A stretch of 64,000 bases of DNA from Streptomyces sp. TG1A-60 (GTDB lineage Bacteria > Actinomycetota > Actinomycetes > Streptomycetales > Streptomycetaceae). The position numbers and the translations under genes are program-made. Where the stretch lies: positions 2,046,001-2,110,000 of the forward strand of contig NZ_CP147520.1 of the NCBI RefSeq assembly GCF_037201975.1, in the 5' to 3' direction. Shown piece after piece: positions 19,850-31,094 of this stretch. The notes under the pieces are model-generated. The model saw nothing but the letters and a program-made list of their open reading frames with translations, searched no databases and had not been told where the DNA came from. The first letter of the stretch is position 1; every line of letters starts with the position of its first letter.

Positions 19850-22051
19850 CTATCCGGCGAGCGCCAGGACGAGCGGGAGCACTTGGTCGGCTCCGGCTTG
19901 GCGCAGGAGGCGTGCGCCCACCGCGAGGGTCCAGCCGGAATCGGTGTAGTCATCGACGAGCAGAACCGGGCCAGGAGTGGCGGCCAAGGCGGCGGCGAGT
20001 CCGTCGGGAACGGTGAACGAGTCTGCGAGCGCGCGCAGCCGCTGGGCCGAATTGCTGCGGTGCGCGGTGTGCTCGTCGGCGTGCGGGGTGTAGACCAGGC
20101 TGCCCAGGAGCGGGAGCCGGCCGACCCTGGCCACTCCCTCGGCCAGGGAGCCGACCAGCTGAGGGCGTGTGCGGGAGGGCATGGCGACGACGCCGACGGG
20201 CCGGGCCACCGCGTCAGGAGTACCGCTGGCCCAGCCGCCCGGTGAACGGGCCCAGTCCGCCAGCACCGTCACCACAGCGTTCAGCACGTCGTCCGGCACC
20301 GGCCCGTCTGTTACCTGCGCCGACAGGAGTGGGCGCAGGCGGTTGCCCCAGCCGATGTCCGACAGCCTCCCCAGCGCCCGCCCGGTCACCGCCTGTTGAC
20401 CCGCAGGGATGCGGCCCTTAAGGTCCATGCCGACGGCTGCGAGGCCGGTCGGCCACATCTTGCGGGGCTCGACCTCGACGCCCGGCCGGTCCAGCTCCCC
20501 CGTCGCCGCCGCGAGAGCCCCGGACGACACGGCGGGATCGAGCCAGGGGCCGGCACAGTTGTCACATCGACCGCACGGAACCGCCTTCTCGTCATCGAGC
20601 TGCCGCTGCAGGAACTCCATGCGGCAGCTGGTGGTCGCCACGTAGTCCCGCATGGCCTGCTGCTCCGCGGCCCGCTGCTTCGCAACCCAGGCGTACCGCT
20701 CCGCGTCATACGCCCACGGCTGCCCTGTGGCAGTCCAGCCGCCCCTCACACGCTTGACCGCCCCGTCCACGTCCAAGACCTTCAGCATCGACTCCAGACG
20801 CGAACGCCGAAGATCCACCAACGGCTCCAGCGCCGGCAGCGACAACGGACGCCCCGCGTTCTCAAGCACATCCAGAGTGCGCCGCACCTGCTCCTCGGAC
20901 GGGAAACCCACCGAAGCGAAATACGCCCAGATCGCCTCATCCTCCCGCCCCGGCAGCAGCAAAACATCCGCATGATCCACACCACGCCCCGCACGCCCCA
21001 CCTGCTGGTAATAAGCAATCGGAGACGAGGGCGAACCCAGGTGCACCACAAATCCGAGGTCCGGCTTGTCAAAACCCATTCCCAGCGCGGACGTGGCAAC
21101 CAGCGCCTTGACCCGGTTCGCCAGCAGATCCTCCTCCGCCTGCAACCGGTCCGCGTTCTCCGTCTTCCCCGTATAGGAAGCCACCGGATATCCACGCTGC
21201 CGCAGGAACGCCGCGACCTCTTCAGCCGCCGCCACCGTCAGCGTGTAAATGATCCCCGAACCCTGCAGATCCCCCAGCCGCTCCCCCAGCCACGCAAGCC
21301 GGTGCGCCGCATTCGGCAGCTCCAGCACCCCAAGGCGAAGACTTTCCCGGTCCAGCGGCCCCCGCAACACCAAGGCATCCTTACCGCCGGTACCCAATTG
21401 CTCCGCCACATCCGCCGTCACCCGAGCGTTCGCCGTGGCTGTCGTGGCAAGCACCGGCACCCCCGTCGGAAGCTCCGCCAGCATGGTGCGCAGCCGCCGG
21501 TAGTCAGGCCGGAAATCGTGACCCCAGTCGGAAATGCAGTGCGCCTCATCGACCACCAAAAGCCCGGTCGTCGCCGCAAGCTTCGGCAGCACCTGATCAC
21601 GAAAGTCCACAGAATTGAGACGCTCCGGGCTCACCAGGAGAACGTCGGTCTCCCCGCGCTCCACCTCCCCGTAGATCGCCTCCCACTCCTCCGGATTAGC
21701 CGAGTTGATCGTGCGCGCCTGAATCCCCGCACGCGCCGCCGCCTCGACCTGGTTACGCATCAACGCCAACAGCGGCGAAATAATCACCGTCGGGCCAGCC
21801 CCACGCCGCCGCAGCAAAGCAGTGGCCACGAAATACACTGCCGACTTCCCCCACCCAGTGCGCTGCACCACCAACGCCCGACGACGCTCCTCGACCAGGG
21901 CCGCCACCGCCTGCCACTGATCCTCCCGCAACCGCGCAGACCCCGCAGGGGCGCCGACCAGCTCAACGAGGACGGCATCGGCTTCAGCGCGCAGTTCCAG
22001 GGTGTCCATACCCCCATGCAACCCGATAGCACCGACAATCGACGACTCCAC
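19850..22051 (-). CDS. RecQ-family ATP-dependent DNA helicase with C-terminal phosphoribosyltransferase-like domain
   Basis: A 733-residue helicase. Walker A is QRTGWGKSAVYF (~63-74), the DEAH-type box is VVDEAHCISDWGHDF, and motif VI is [12 protein letters not shown] zinc cluster CRMEFLQRQLDDEKAVPCGRCDNC matches the RecQ Cys4 site. The last ~200 residues end in VLLVDDYTDSGWTLAVGARLLRQAG, a PRPP-binding-loop-like motif of the phosphoribosyltransferase fold, seen fused to RecQ in actinobacteria. Start is a GTG at 22051, or the ATG 14 codons later. It sits at the island edge, facing the CRISPR array, and is about 80% identical by eye to the truncated plus-strand copy beside it. Its codon choice is less extreme in GC than that copy, suggesting transfer. 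Helicase activity is supported; a defence role is only possible. Confidence 0.85.
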   Translation of the reverse strand: MESSIVGAIGLHGGMDTLELRAEADAVLVELVGAPAGSARLREDQWQAVAALVEERRRALVVQRTGWGKSAVYFVATALLRRRGAGPTVIISPLLALMRNQVEAAARAGIQARTINSANPEEWEAIYGEVERGETDVLLVSPERLNSVDFRDQVLPKLAATTGLLVVDEAHCISDWGHDFRPDYRRLRTMLAELPTGVPVLATTATANARVTADVAEQLGTGGKDALVLRGPLDRESLRLGVLELPNAAHRLAWLGERLGDLQGSGIIYTLTVAAAEEVAAFLRQRGYPVASYTGKTENADRLQAEEDLLANRVKALVATSALGMGFDKPDLGFVVHLGSPSSPIAYYQQVGRAGRGVDHADVLLLPGREDEAIWAYFASVGFPSEEQVRRTLDVLENAGRPLSLPALEPLVDLRRSRLESMLKVLDVDGAVKRVRGGWTATGQPWAYDAERYAWVAKQRAAEQQAMRDYVATTSCRMEFLQRQLDDEKAVPCGRCDNCAGPWLDPAVSSGALAAATGELDRPGVEVEPRKMWPTGLAAVGMDLKGRIPAGQQAVTGRALGRLSDIGWGNRLRPLLSAQVTDGPVPDDVLNAVVTVLADWARSPGGWASGTPDAVARPVGVVAMPSRTRPQLVGSLAEGVARVGRLPLLGSLVYTPHADEHTAHRSNSAQRLRALADSFTVPDGLAAALAATPGPVLLVDDYTDSGWTLAVGARLLRQAGADQVLPLVLALAG

Positions 22052-22202
22052 CCCGTGTCACCAACCGCTCACAAACGGTCCACAGGCACACGCCGATCGA
22101 GGACGGCCGAAACCGACCCTCCCGCCACGACCACCCCCGAACAGCACATTTACGCAGGTCAGGGCTCCACATCCGCCTGGAATTTGAATGCCCTCCCAGT
22201 GC

Positions 22203-22205
<3 letters not shown>
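22052..22205. other. Island/core junction
   Basis: This segment separates the start of the island helicase from the point (about 22203-22206) where the second helicase suddenly becomes recognisable at SPERLN. It is less GC-rich than the DNA to its right. The 11 bases AGCCCGGAGCG at the junction occur also at the matching place in the complete helicase gene, so recombination at that shared word is possible. No integrase, tRNA or att-like repeat is visible. Confidence 0.5.
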
Positions 22206-23984
<1,779 letters not shown>

Positions 23985-24240
23985 CCGACCGTCAACCGCG
24001 CGTGAGCTTGGTGCCTCCTGGGCGCTGCCGACGCGTCCTGTGCGCAGGGATATAAGCGATGGATCACCACAAAACCGCCAGTGGTCCCAATTGCTCGTTG
24101 CCGCAACCAAGTTCGCCAGGAAGAATTGGAGTCCGCTCCCCGCACGGCCTACTCGTGAATCGGCAGGGCTTCTGCTGCGGCGTGCGCTCCCCCAGTCCGA
24201 CCCCCGCCCCCAGTGTGGGCGCGTAGCCGAAGGGAGGATC

Positions 24241-24867
24241 GTGACCTTCGGATTCGCTCCGTCCTCGGCGGCCTCCGTGTCGACGTCTGCCGACCTGTCC
24301 GCCGCTTCCGCCAACCGGATGCTCGAGCCCGCGGAATGGGCCGCCGCCGGGATTCCGCTGCTGCGCAATCCCCGGGAGGTCGTCAGCGGGCTGCACGCGC
24401 GGCATCGGCCCCGGCCCGCGACGGCGGTCATCGCCGTCCTGGACCCGGACGAGCGGTTGAGGGCGAGCGCCTCGTTCATCCGGCGCCCGGCCCCGGCCGA
24501 CGGCTGGATGTTCCGCAACGCTCTCCTCGCCCAACTGCGCCGGATCATCCCGCACGATCTGCGACGACGCACTCCGGTGCGTACTGCCGTGCTGCTCTAC
24601 TGCCGTGACGGCGACGCGCGTTGGACGGAGGAGGACGGAGCGTGGATGTGGGGGCTGCGGGACGCCTGCACACTGCACGGTTTGCGCTGTGGGGCGTACA
24701 TCACGCTGACACGTGACGGCTGGCAGGTTCTCGGCGAAGGCCGCGGCGGACGCCGCCCCCACGCGGACTCACCGGCCGAGCCCTTCGCCACGGCCGTGGC
24801 ACCGCCGCCGATGCCACGCACCGGCGGCGTCGCGTCAGACGTACTGCGCCGGGCGGCAGCCCGCTGA
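24241..24867 (+). CDS. Conserved hypothetical protein
   Basis: A 208-residue protein of unknown function starting at a GTG preceded by GAAGGGAGGATC; the frame is open upstream to 24040, but that part lacks a ribosome site and normal codon use. The N-terminus is Ser/Ala-rich. The middle (MLEPAEWAAAGIPLLRNPRE, WMFRNALLAQLRRIIP) is folded-looking, with alternating strands and helices (TAVIAVLDPDERL, RTAVLLYCRDGDARW, GLRCGAYITLTRDGWQVL). The C-terminus is Pro/Arg-rich. No catalytic motif, signal peptide or membrane segment is seen. It follows the helicase gene on the same strand and is, from memory, conserved there in Streptomyces. Confidence 0.75.
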   Translation: MTFGFAPSSAASVSTSADLSAASANRMLEPAEWAAAGIPLLRNPREVVSGLHARHRPRPATAVIAVLDPDERLRASASFIRRPAPADGWMFRNALLAQLRRIIPHDLRRRTPVRTAVLLYCRDGDARWTEEDGAWMWGLRDACTLHGLRCGAYITLTRDGWQVLGEGRGGRRPHADSPAEPFATAVAPPPMPRTGGVASDVLRRAAAR

Positions 24868-25237
24868 CACCGGCCCCTGACACCGGCTCGCGAGACAACT
24901 GCGACTGGGACCCTCCGCACCCGCACCCTCACCCGCAGGGCACTGAGGCCCTGCCCTGACGTCGATACACAGCCATGTCCAGATCCACCCCGGCCCCGGC
25001 GAACCCGGTCCACCCCAGGACCGAAGTCGGCCCCGGCACTCCGGCATCCCGGTTCGAAGACACCGGACGCGCCACGGGCCTTCGACATCCACGTCTCCGG
25101 ACGCGCCGAAACACCCCGCGGGCACGCCGAAGCGCCCCGTCGCGGGGTGTGGCCGTAGTGGCGCCCTGATCGTTCCCGGGCGCGCACGGCTCCCCGGTGA
25201 GCCCTGACGGGCGGACCGGGGCAAGGTCCGCAGTCGC
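24868..25237. other. Intergenic region with one terminator-like hairpin
   Basis: This lies between two convergent genes. The only structure I see is a 10-bp perfect stem, ACACCCCGCG (25111-25120) with CGCGGGGTGT (25141-25150), around a 20-base loop, which could end transcription from either side. Short frames here have atypical codon use. Confidence 0.45.
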
Positions 25238-25843
25238 TCAGACTCCGGCGCCGAGCACCGAGTTGATCGTCTGCGGGTCGCCGCACACGATCAGCAGGGC
25301 CCGTGCCCGGCCGAGGGCCTTGGGCAGCGCCTGCGCGGTGTCGGCGTCGGTTCCGCCGTTGACGGCGACCACGACCACGGGACGTGGCCCGGCCCGGTCG
25401 GCGGCCGAGGCATCGGCGTAGAAGACGTCGTCGCCGGCGTCGTGCTGCGCCCAGTAGGCGGTCTCGCCGAAGGAGAGTTCGTGGGCTGCCCACGGATGCG
25501 ACTCGCCGGTGGTGATCACCAGCACGTCGCCGGGGGCACGGCCCGACTCCAGCAGCAGGTCGACGGCTTCCTCCGCGGCGTCCAGCGCACCCTCGGCGGA
25601 AGCCGGGATCAGCTGGACCTGCGGGGTGGCGGTAGGAGCGGACGGTCCGGGCTTGGCCACGGCATGCGCCGCGCGCTGGGCCGGCACCGGCCGGGCAGGC
25701 CCCGGACGACCGGGCCGCGGCGGAGCCGCGGGACGGGGACCGGGTACGGGACGGGGGGTCGGCGCGACCCGGCCGCTGGCCGGAGTGGCACGCGGGCCCT
25801 GGGCACTCTCGTGAATCTGAGGCTCCTCGGGAATGAGAGGCAT
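25238..25843 (-). CDS. Hypothetical protein with Pro-rich N-terminus
   Basis: About 201 residues from the ATG at 25843 (the frame is open further, but lower-quality upstream). Residues ~1-75 are Pro/Ala/Arg-rich and probably disordered. The rest is a compact alpha/beta domain (AEEAVDLLLESGRAPGDVLV, DVFYADASAAD, RPVVVVAVNGGTDADTA, ALPKALGRARALLIVCGDPQ). The segments GDVLVITTGE and CGDPQTIN resemble the C-terminal parts of UvrD/Rep-like helicases and related nucleotide-handling proteins, but there is no Walker A motif, so no enzyme activity can be claimed. It lies 68 bp downstream of rnhB on the same strand and could be cotranscribed. Confidence 0.7.
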   Translation of the reverse strand: MPLIPEEPQIHESAQGPRATPASGRVAPTPRPVPGPRPAAPPRPGRPGPARPVPAQRAAHAVAKPGPSAPTATPQVQLIPASAEGALDAAEEAVDLLLESGRAPGDVLVITTGESHPWAAHELSFGETAYWAQHDAGDDVFYADASAADRAGPRPVVVVAVNGGTDADTAQALPKALGRARALLIVCGDPQTINSVLGAGV

Positions 25844-25911
25844 GAGCTGATGTTTATCAAACGCCGATGCAACGCGCGTCGGCGGGTGGCACATGAGTGC
25901 GAACGAATCCG

Positions 25912-26613
25912 TCAGAAGTCGAAGCCGAGTTGACCCTCGATCTCCGGAACGCTTCCGTCCGCCCAGTTGCGGGCCTTCTTGAGGTGCCGCCACTGGGGCA
26001 GCGCATCAAGATACGCCCACGACAACCGGTGGTACGGGGTGGGACCCCGTACCGCCAGCGCGGCCTTGTGGACAGGCGACGGATACCCGGCGTTGGCCGC
26101 GAAACCGAAGTCTGCATGGCCGATACCCAGTTCGGCCATCATTTTGTCGCGCTGAACCTTGGCGATCACCGAGGCAGCCGCGACGGCGATGCAGGACCGG
26201 TCGCCCTTGATCACCGTACGCACCCGCCAGGGCGAGCCGAGGTAGTCGTGCTTGCCGTCGAGAATGACCGCGTCGGGTCGCACCGGAAGCGCCTCCAAGG
26301 CCCGGACGGCGGCCAGCCGCAGCGCGGCCGTCATGCCCAGGTCGTCGATCTCCTCCGGAGAGGCGTGACCCAGGGCGTACGACGTCACCCACTTCAGCAG
26401 TTCCTCGGCGAGCGTCTCGCGTCGCTTGATCGTCAAGAGCTTGGAGTCGGTGAGCCCCTCGGGCGGTCGGCGCAATCCGGTGACCGCCGCACAGACGGTG
26501 ACGGGCCCGGCCCACGCTCCGCGCCCCACCTCGTCGACACCGGCAATGATCTTCGCTCCGGTCGTGGCGCGCAGGGAGCGCTCGACGGTGTGAGTAGGTG
26601 GTTCGTACGGCAT
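25912..26613 (-). CDS. rnhB: Ribonuclease HII
   Basis: A 233-residue enzyme that cuts the RNA strand of RNA-DNA hybrids and starts removal of single misincorporated ribonucleotides. The active-site motif [14 protein letters not shown] supplies D27 and E28. The other family blocks are present: [24 protein letters not shown] with a catalytic Asp, [10 protein letters not shown], and [11 protein letters not shown] for the last conserved region. Length and start (ATG at 26613) are normal. The conserved neighbourhood marks this as core chromosome. Confidence 0.95.
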   Translation of the reverse strand: MPYEPPTHTVERSLRATTGAKIIAGVDEVGRGAWAGPVTVCAAVTGLRRPPEGLTDSKLLTIKRRETLAEELLKWVTSYALGHASPEEIDDLGMTAALRLAAVRALEALPVRPDAVILDGKHDYLGSPWRVRTVIKGDRSCIAVAAASVIAKVQRDKMMAELGIGHADFGFAANAGYPSPVHKAALAVRGPTPYHRLSWAYLDALPQWRHLKKARNWADGSVPEIEGQLGFDF

Positions 26614-26695
26614 GGCGCCCTTAGCCTACGCCGCCCCCGCCCCCGCGCGACACCCAGGCTTCCCGAGGAAGCCTCAGCCCGGCCGCGGACCCCGA

Positions 26696-27319
26696 TCAGC
26701 CCCCTCGCCGACACAGCAGCGGCATCATCAACTGGTCGACCATCTCCTCAAGGTCACGCTCGCTCCATTCGCTCCCGCACATCTTCGAGCGGTACATCAT
26801 CATGGCCGGAATCGCGTCGAAGACATAGCCGTTGGCCGCGTCGGGCCGCACCTCACCCCGGCGAATTCCCCGCTCCACAACCTCCTGCAGCAGCTTGACC
26901 GTGGGCTCCACGACGCCTTCGACGATCACACCATGGAAGCGTTCGGCCTGAGTGGTGTCGCATTCGTGAATCACTGAGCGCAATGCGGACCCAGGGCGCG
27001 AGAACATCGCCTCACGCGTCCGGCGGCACAGCCCCAGCAGATCCTCACGCACGCCGCCCAGGTCGGGCGCCTCCTCGAAGCGCGGCAGTCCGGCCTGGAG
27101 GGCGTCCGCGACCAGGTCCTCCTTGGAGGGCCAGCGGCGGTAGACGGCCGCCTTGCCGGTCTGGGCGCCCGCGGCGACACCCTCCATGGTGAGGCCGCTC
27201 CAGCCGACCGTACTGAGCTGTTCCAGCGCGGCATCAAGGATCGCACGCTCCAGCACGGCACCACGCCGACGCGGGGTGGCCGTCCGGGCAGGAGCGGCCG
27301 TCCAGCGCGAAGTGACCAT
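26696..27319 (-). CDS. TetR-family transcriptional regulator
   Basis: A 207-residue repressor-type protein. The N-terminal HTH spans roughly residues 22-68 (ILDAALEQLSTVGWSGLTME, then AQTGKAAVYRRWPSKEDLVA), the standard TetR DNA-binding domain, followed by a helical ligand-binding domain. I chose the ATG at 27319 because GGAGA precedes it; a longer frame reaches 27385. It is divergent from a DHA2-type efflux transporter across 172 bp containing two palindromes, so the usual arrangement applies: it most likely represses the transporter and itself until a drug or metabolite binds. The ligand cannot be read from sequence. Confidence 0.9.
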   Translation of the reverse strand: MVTSRWTAAPARTATPRRRGAVLERAILDAALEQLSTVGWSGLTMEGVAAGAQTGKAAVYRRWPSKEDLVADALQAGLPRFEEAPDLGGVREDLLGLCRRTREAMFSRPGSALRSVIHECDTTQAERFHGVIVEGVVEPTVKLLQEVVERGIRRGEVRPDAANGYVFDAIPAMMMYRSKMCGSEWSERDLEEMVDQLMMPLLCRRGG

Positions 27320-27401
27320 CTGTGTTTCTCCGTTGAGCCTGAGGGGTGAGGGTTCGAGAAGCGGAAGCGGACGGGCGGAGCGCACTACGGCAGCGCCATC
27401 G

Positions 27402-27467
27402 GTGAACGCTTGCGTTCACTAAGGGGGACTCACTACCGTGGACGCGACAGTGAACGCGAGCGTCCAC
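27402..27467. promoter_or_regulatory. Two palindromic operators between the TetR and MFS genes
   Basis: GTGAACGCTTGCGTTCAC at 27402-27419 and GTGAACGCGAGCGTCCAC at 27450-27467 are 18-bp palindromes with the same half-site, GTGAACGC, 48 bp apart centre to centre. The first is perfect; the second has one mismatched pair. A lone half-like GTGGACGC (27438-27445) lies between them. They are placed to control both divergent promoters and are the expected binding sites of the TetR protein. Confidence 0.8.
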
Positions 27468-27491
27468 TAAGGCACTTGTGGGGGACCCATA

Positions 27492-29042
27492 GTGACAACC
27501 TCTCCGTTGATCCAGGATCAGAAGCCGGGAGCCGCCCGCCGGGAGGGGAGCCCCGGCATCGCGCTCACCGTCATCGCGGCCTGCCAACTCATGGTGGTAC
27601 TCGACGCGACGATTGTGAACATCGCGCTCCCGCACATTCAAGACGCCCTCAAGTTCAGCACCACGGACCTGACATGGGTGGTCAGCGCCTACACGCTGAC
27701 CTTCGGCGGCCTGCTGCTCCTGGGCGGCCGGGCCGGCGACATCCTCGGCCGCCGCCGTGTGTTCATGACCGGGATTCTCGTCTTCACGCTCGCCTCGCTG
27801 CTCGGCGGACTCGCCCAGGAGCCCTGGCAACTGCTGGCGGCCCGCGCTCTCCAGGGCGCCGGTGGCGCGATCGCGTCGCCCACCTCGCTGGCGCTCATCA
27901 CCACGACGTTCCCCGAAGGACCCGCACGCAACCGGGCGTTCGGCGTCTTCGCCGCGGTCTCCGCCGGTGGCGGCGCCATCGGTCTTCTCGCGGGCGGCAT
28001 GCTCACCGAGTGGCTGGACTGGCGGTGGGTGCTCTTCGTCAACGTGCCCATCGGTGTGCTGATCGCCTTCCTCACGCCGATGTACATCAGTGAGTCCGAG
28101 CGTCACCCGGGGCGGTTCGACATCGCGGGCGCGCTCACCTCCACGGCCGGCATGGCCTCGCTGGTCTACGGCTTCATCCGCGCGGCGGAGGAGGGCTGGC
28201 GCGACGGCCTGACCATCGGCTCCTTCGCGGCGGCGGTGGTCCTGTTGCTGGCGTTCGGCTTCGTCGAGAGGCGGGCCGGGGACCCCATCACTCCGCTGAG
28301 GATGTTCACCGACCGCAACCGCTCGGGCACCTACGTGATCATGCTGAGTCTCGCCGCGGCGATGTTCGGGATGTTCTTCTTCATCGTGCTGTTCGTGCAG
28401 AACGTGCTGCGGTACACACCGATCGAGGCCGGCCTGGCCTTCCTTCCGGTGACCGCCGCGATCATCACGGGCGCCGGCCTGTCCCAGCGGTTCCTGCCGG
28501 TGCTCGGGCCCAAGCCGTTCATGGTGGTCGGCTCGACGATCGTCACGCTCGGCCTGGCCTGGCAGACCCTCATCACCCCCGACAGCTCCTACGTCGGCGG
28601 GGTCCTCGGCCCGATGCTGCTGTTCGGCTTCGGCATGGGCCTGAACTTCGTGACGCTCACTCTGACCGCCGTCTCCGGGGTCGCCCCGCACGAGGCGGGC
28701 GCGGCATCCGGCCTGCTCAACACCACACAGCAGGTGGGCGGCGCCCTCGGCCTGTCGATCCTCACCACGGTCTTCGGCACGGCCAGCCGTGCCGAGGCGG
28801 AGAAACAGGTGCAGCTCTTCATGGCGCAGGCCACGGCCGAGCAGAAGGCCGAATTCGCCAGGACCCAGGAGCTGCCCGCCCCCTGGAGCCACGAAGTGCT
28901 GGCCCACGGCATCTCGACGGCGTTCGTCCCGGCCATCGCCATGGCCGTACTCGCCCTGGTCACCGCCACCTTGGTGATCAGGGTCCGCAAGAGCGACCTG
29001 GACGCCCTCTCCGGCACGGCCGGCACGGCCGCCGGGGGCTGA
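27492..29042 (+). CDS. MFS drug-efflux transporter, DHA2 (14-helix) type
   Basis: A 516-residue inner-membrane proton/drug antiporter. The opening helix carries the DHA2 signature (LMVVLDATIVNIALP) and motif A follows helix 2 (LLLGGRAGDILGRRRVF). Motif C-like glycines occur in the fifth helix region. Hydrophobic segments fit 14 helices. The GTG at 27492 follows GGGGGA. The C-terminus ends in a short cytoplasmic Arg/Gly tail. Control by the divergent TetR regulator is likely. Substrate is unknown; the family exports cationic drugs, antibiotics and dyes. Confidence 0.92.
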   Translation: MTTSPLIQDQKPGAARREGSPGIALTVIAACQLMVVLDATIVNIALPHIQDALKFSTTDLTWVVSAYTLTFGGLLLLGGRAGDILGRRRVFMTGILVFTLASLLGGLAQEPWQLLAARALQGAGGAIASPTSLALITTTFPEGPARNRAFGVFAAVSAGGGAIGLLAGGMLTEWLDWRWVLFVNVPIGVLIAFLTPMYISESERHPGRFDIAGALTSTAGMASLVYGFIRAAEEGWRDGLTIGSFAAAVVLLLAFGFVERRAGDPITPLRMFTDRNRSGTYVIMLSLAAAMFGMFFFIVLFVQNVLRYTPIEAGLAFLPVTAAIITGAGLSQRFLPVLGPKPFMVVGSTIVTLGLAWQTLITPDSSYVGGVLGPMLLFGFGMGLNFVTLTLTAVSGVAPHEAGAASGLLNTTQQVGGALGLSILTTVFGTASRAEAEKQVQLFMAQATAEQKAEFARTQELPAPWSHEVLAHGISTAFVPAIAMAVLALVTATLVIRVRKSDLDALSGTAGTAAGG

Positions 29043-29202
29043 CGGCCGCGCGTCTCCCAGAGGGCCGAGGGGGCGTCCGTCCACGGGAACGCGGCGTTCA
29101 CCGTCGTCTCGTCGGGTACCACTGTGGGTCGGCAGGCCGCGACACGTGCACCGTCGGCCTGGCGGCCCCGGCTGCTCGCAGGCCCGACCGCTCGATGACT
29201 CC

Positions 29203-30855
29203 TCAGCGGTACAGCGTCTCCGACCCCAGCGCACCGCATGCCGGCCCGCTCGCCCCCTGCGACACCGGTCGCTCGTCCAGGATGCGCCGGGCCTCGGCCT
29301 CTCCCCAGCTCGTGGCATACCAAGGCGTGTGGTCGCGGTCTTCCAGGTCGGCGTCGATGTCCCACAGCGCACACGAGCGCATGGGCTCCTTCAACCGGTC
29401 CAGTGCGGGCGCGGCGTCGGCGGAGAGCCCCTTCGCGTATTCGAGGTCGAAACGGCCCGTGGTCTCGTACCGCTCGACATTGCGCTCCGCGATCACTCGG
29501 TCCGGCGACACGAGACCGAACGCGAGCACTCCGGCGACCGCGCTGACCGCGACGGCACGCGGGAGCCAGCGGGCGCCCCACACCCCGGCAGCCATGATGA
29601 GCACGATGACCAGGCCGAGCCAGAGCTCGACGGACAGCACCGAGATCCTCAGCCGCGTCAGCCCATAGGCCTCCACATACATGTCCATACGTCGCACAGC
29701 GGATGCCACAACAACGAGCGCCAGCGCGCCCAGGCTTCCCAGCACTCCCCGGACCAGCGTCCGGTCACTCGATCGAGCGCGCGGGGCCCAGCGCAGGGCG
29801 ACGACGATGACCAGCAGGGTGAGCAGCGTGACCATGAGCAGTTGCCCGAAGCCCTGGCGCGCGTACTGGGCGTATGTCTGGCCGGTCTCCTTCAGGACGG
29901 CGTCATAGCCGCCGAAGAGTACGGCGAGCTGGACGGCGTTGAAGACGGCGAAGAGCGCGACGAGCCCGATCAGCGGGAGCGCCCACTCGACGCGTCCGCG
30001 GGCGCGCCCCGCAGGCACCCGGACCCGGTCCCACAGGACGGGCGCGGCGGCCGTGCGGGCCGCCGCGAGGGTCCCGAACAGGCCCACCGCGAAGAGCAGG
30101 AGCCGCCAGGGCCCGTCGGAGACGGAGATGTCGGGGACCAGCGCGCCGAGCAGGTCCCCGAAGGCCGCGTCGGCTCCGGCGAACAGCGCCCCGAAGACCA
30201 GGAGCAGTACCGCGGCAACGACCGACGCCCGCAGCAGCGGTCCCAGGCGGCCCCGGTCGCCGCCCATCCGCTCGCGCACACCCTGCCAGGCCCAGACCGG
30301 ACCGGTGACCAGTGAGGTGAACACACCGATCGGGCCGAGCAGGACGGCGGGCCAGGTACGGCCACCGTGCAGTGCGAGCGAGCCCGCCGCGAGCGCGGTG
30401 ACGACGGCGAGGAATGTGGGCCACTCGGCGGCGCGCAACGCCGGCACGGTCAGCAGGGCGAGCCCGCCGACGCCCCAGACGAGCGCCCACGGGCGGGGGC
30501 GCCGACCGGCTCGCCGTCCGGCGAAGTACACGGCGAGTGTGGCGGGCACGGCGACGACGAGGATGTTGACGGCCAGTGCCTCGCCCAGCAACAGCATGCC
30601 GAGGAGGCCAGTGGCAAGGGCGGCACACAGGGTCGCGGTACGGATCGGCGCGGGTTCGTCAGGGACGAAGTCGGCCGACCGGGGTGGTGCGAGAGGCAGC
30701 CCGCCCGATATCGGTCCGGGCCCGCCGACCTTGCGTTCCGGTACGACGTCCGCGGGAGCCGGCGCCCCGGAACGGCCATCGCCGGTCGAAGCGTGCGACC
30801 TGGGCGCTTGGCCGTCGGGCTCTGACGCGGCTGGTGTTGACGGTGTGTCGGACAT
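29203..30855 (-). CDS. DUF4173 multi-pass membrane protein
   Basis: A 550-residue integral membrane protein. Residues 1-70 are hydrophilic and Pro/Ser/Ala-rich, followed by about ten to twelve hydrophobic segments and a ~90-residue soluble C-terminus (DRVIAERNVERYETTGRFDL, LDRLKEPMRSCALWDIDADL). The loop ending RNVERY and the arrangement of helices match the DUF4173 family, whose role is not established. The ATG at 30855 was chosen as the first Met after poor-coding sequence. No enzyme motif is visible. Confidence 0.8.
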   Translation of the reverse strand: MSDTPSTPAASEPDGQAPRSHASTGDGRSGAPAPADVVPERKVGGPGPISGGLPLAPPRSADFVPDEPAPIRTATLCAALATGLLGMLLLGEALAVNILVVAVPATLAVYFAGRRAGRRPRPWALVWGVGGLALLTVPALRAAEWPTFLAVVTALAAGSLALHGGRTWPAVLLGPIGVFTSLVTGPVWAWQGVRERMGGDRGRLGPLLRASVVAAVLLLVFGALFAGADAAFGDLLGALVPDISVSDGPWRLLLFAVGLFGTLAAARTAAAPVLWDRVRVPAGRARGRVEWALPLIGLVALFAVFNAVQLAVLFGGYDAVLKETGQTYAQYARQGFGQLLMVTLLTLLVIVVALRWAPRARSSDRTLVRGVLGSLGALALVVVASAVRRMDMYVEAYGLTRLRISVLSVELWLGLVIVLIMAAGVWGARWLPRAVAVSAVAGVLAFGLVSPDRVIAERNVERYETTGRFDLEYAKGLSADAAPALDRLKEPMRSCALWDIDADLEDRDHTPWYATSWGEAEARRILDERPVSQGASGPACGALGSETLYR

Positions 30856-31094
30856 GGGACCCCCTCCCCGGCCGGCCCGCACCGCCCGCCGTACGCAGCG
30901 CGCGCAGCTGCGCCAGAGGGCTCGTGGCCGGTATCTCGTCGCCGCGTCTCGTCATGATCGACAGCGGCGTGGCGGACAGGCTATGCCGCGGGAGAGCGCC
31001 CACGACGGCCGAGGAGCGCGACTGTGGCACTCCCGTGACAGTCGAGGTGGTTGTGACAGGTGGAGCCCGGGAAGCGTGTTTGCCTTCCGGCGGG

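Noticed and set aside
24935..25224. Overlapping small frames in the gap before 25238, including a Pro/Arg-rich 129-codon one.
   Set aside because: No ribosome-binding site, no domain, codon use unlike neighbours; a hairpin lies in the middle.
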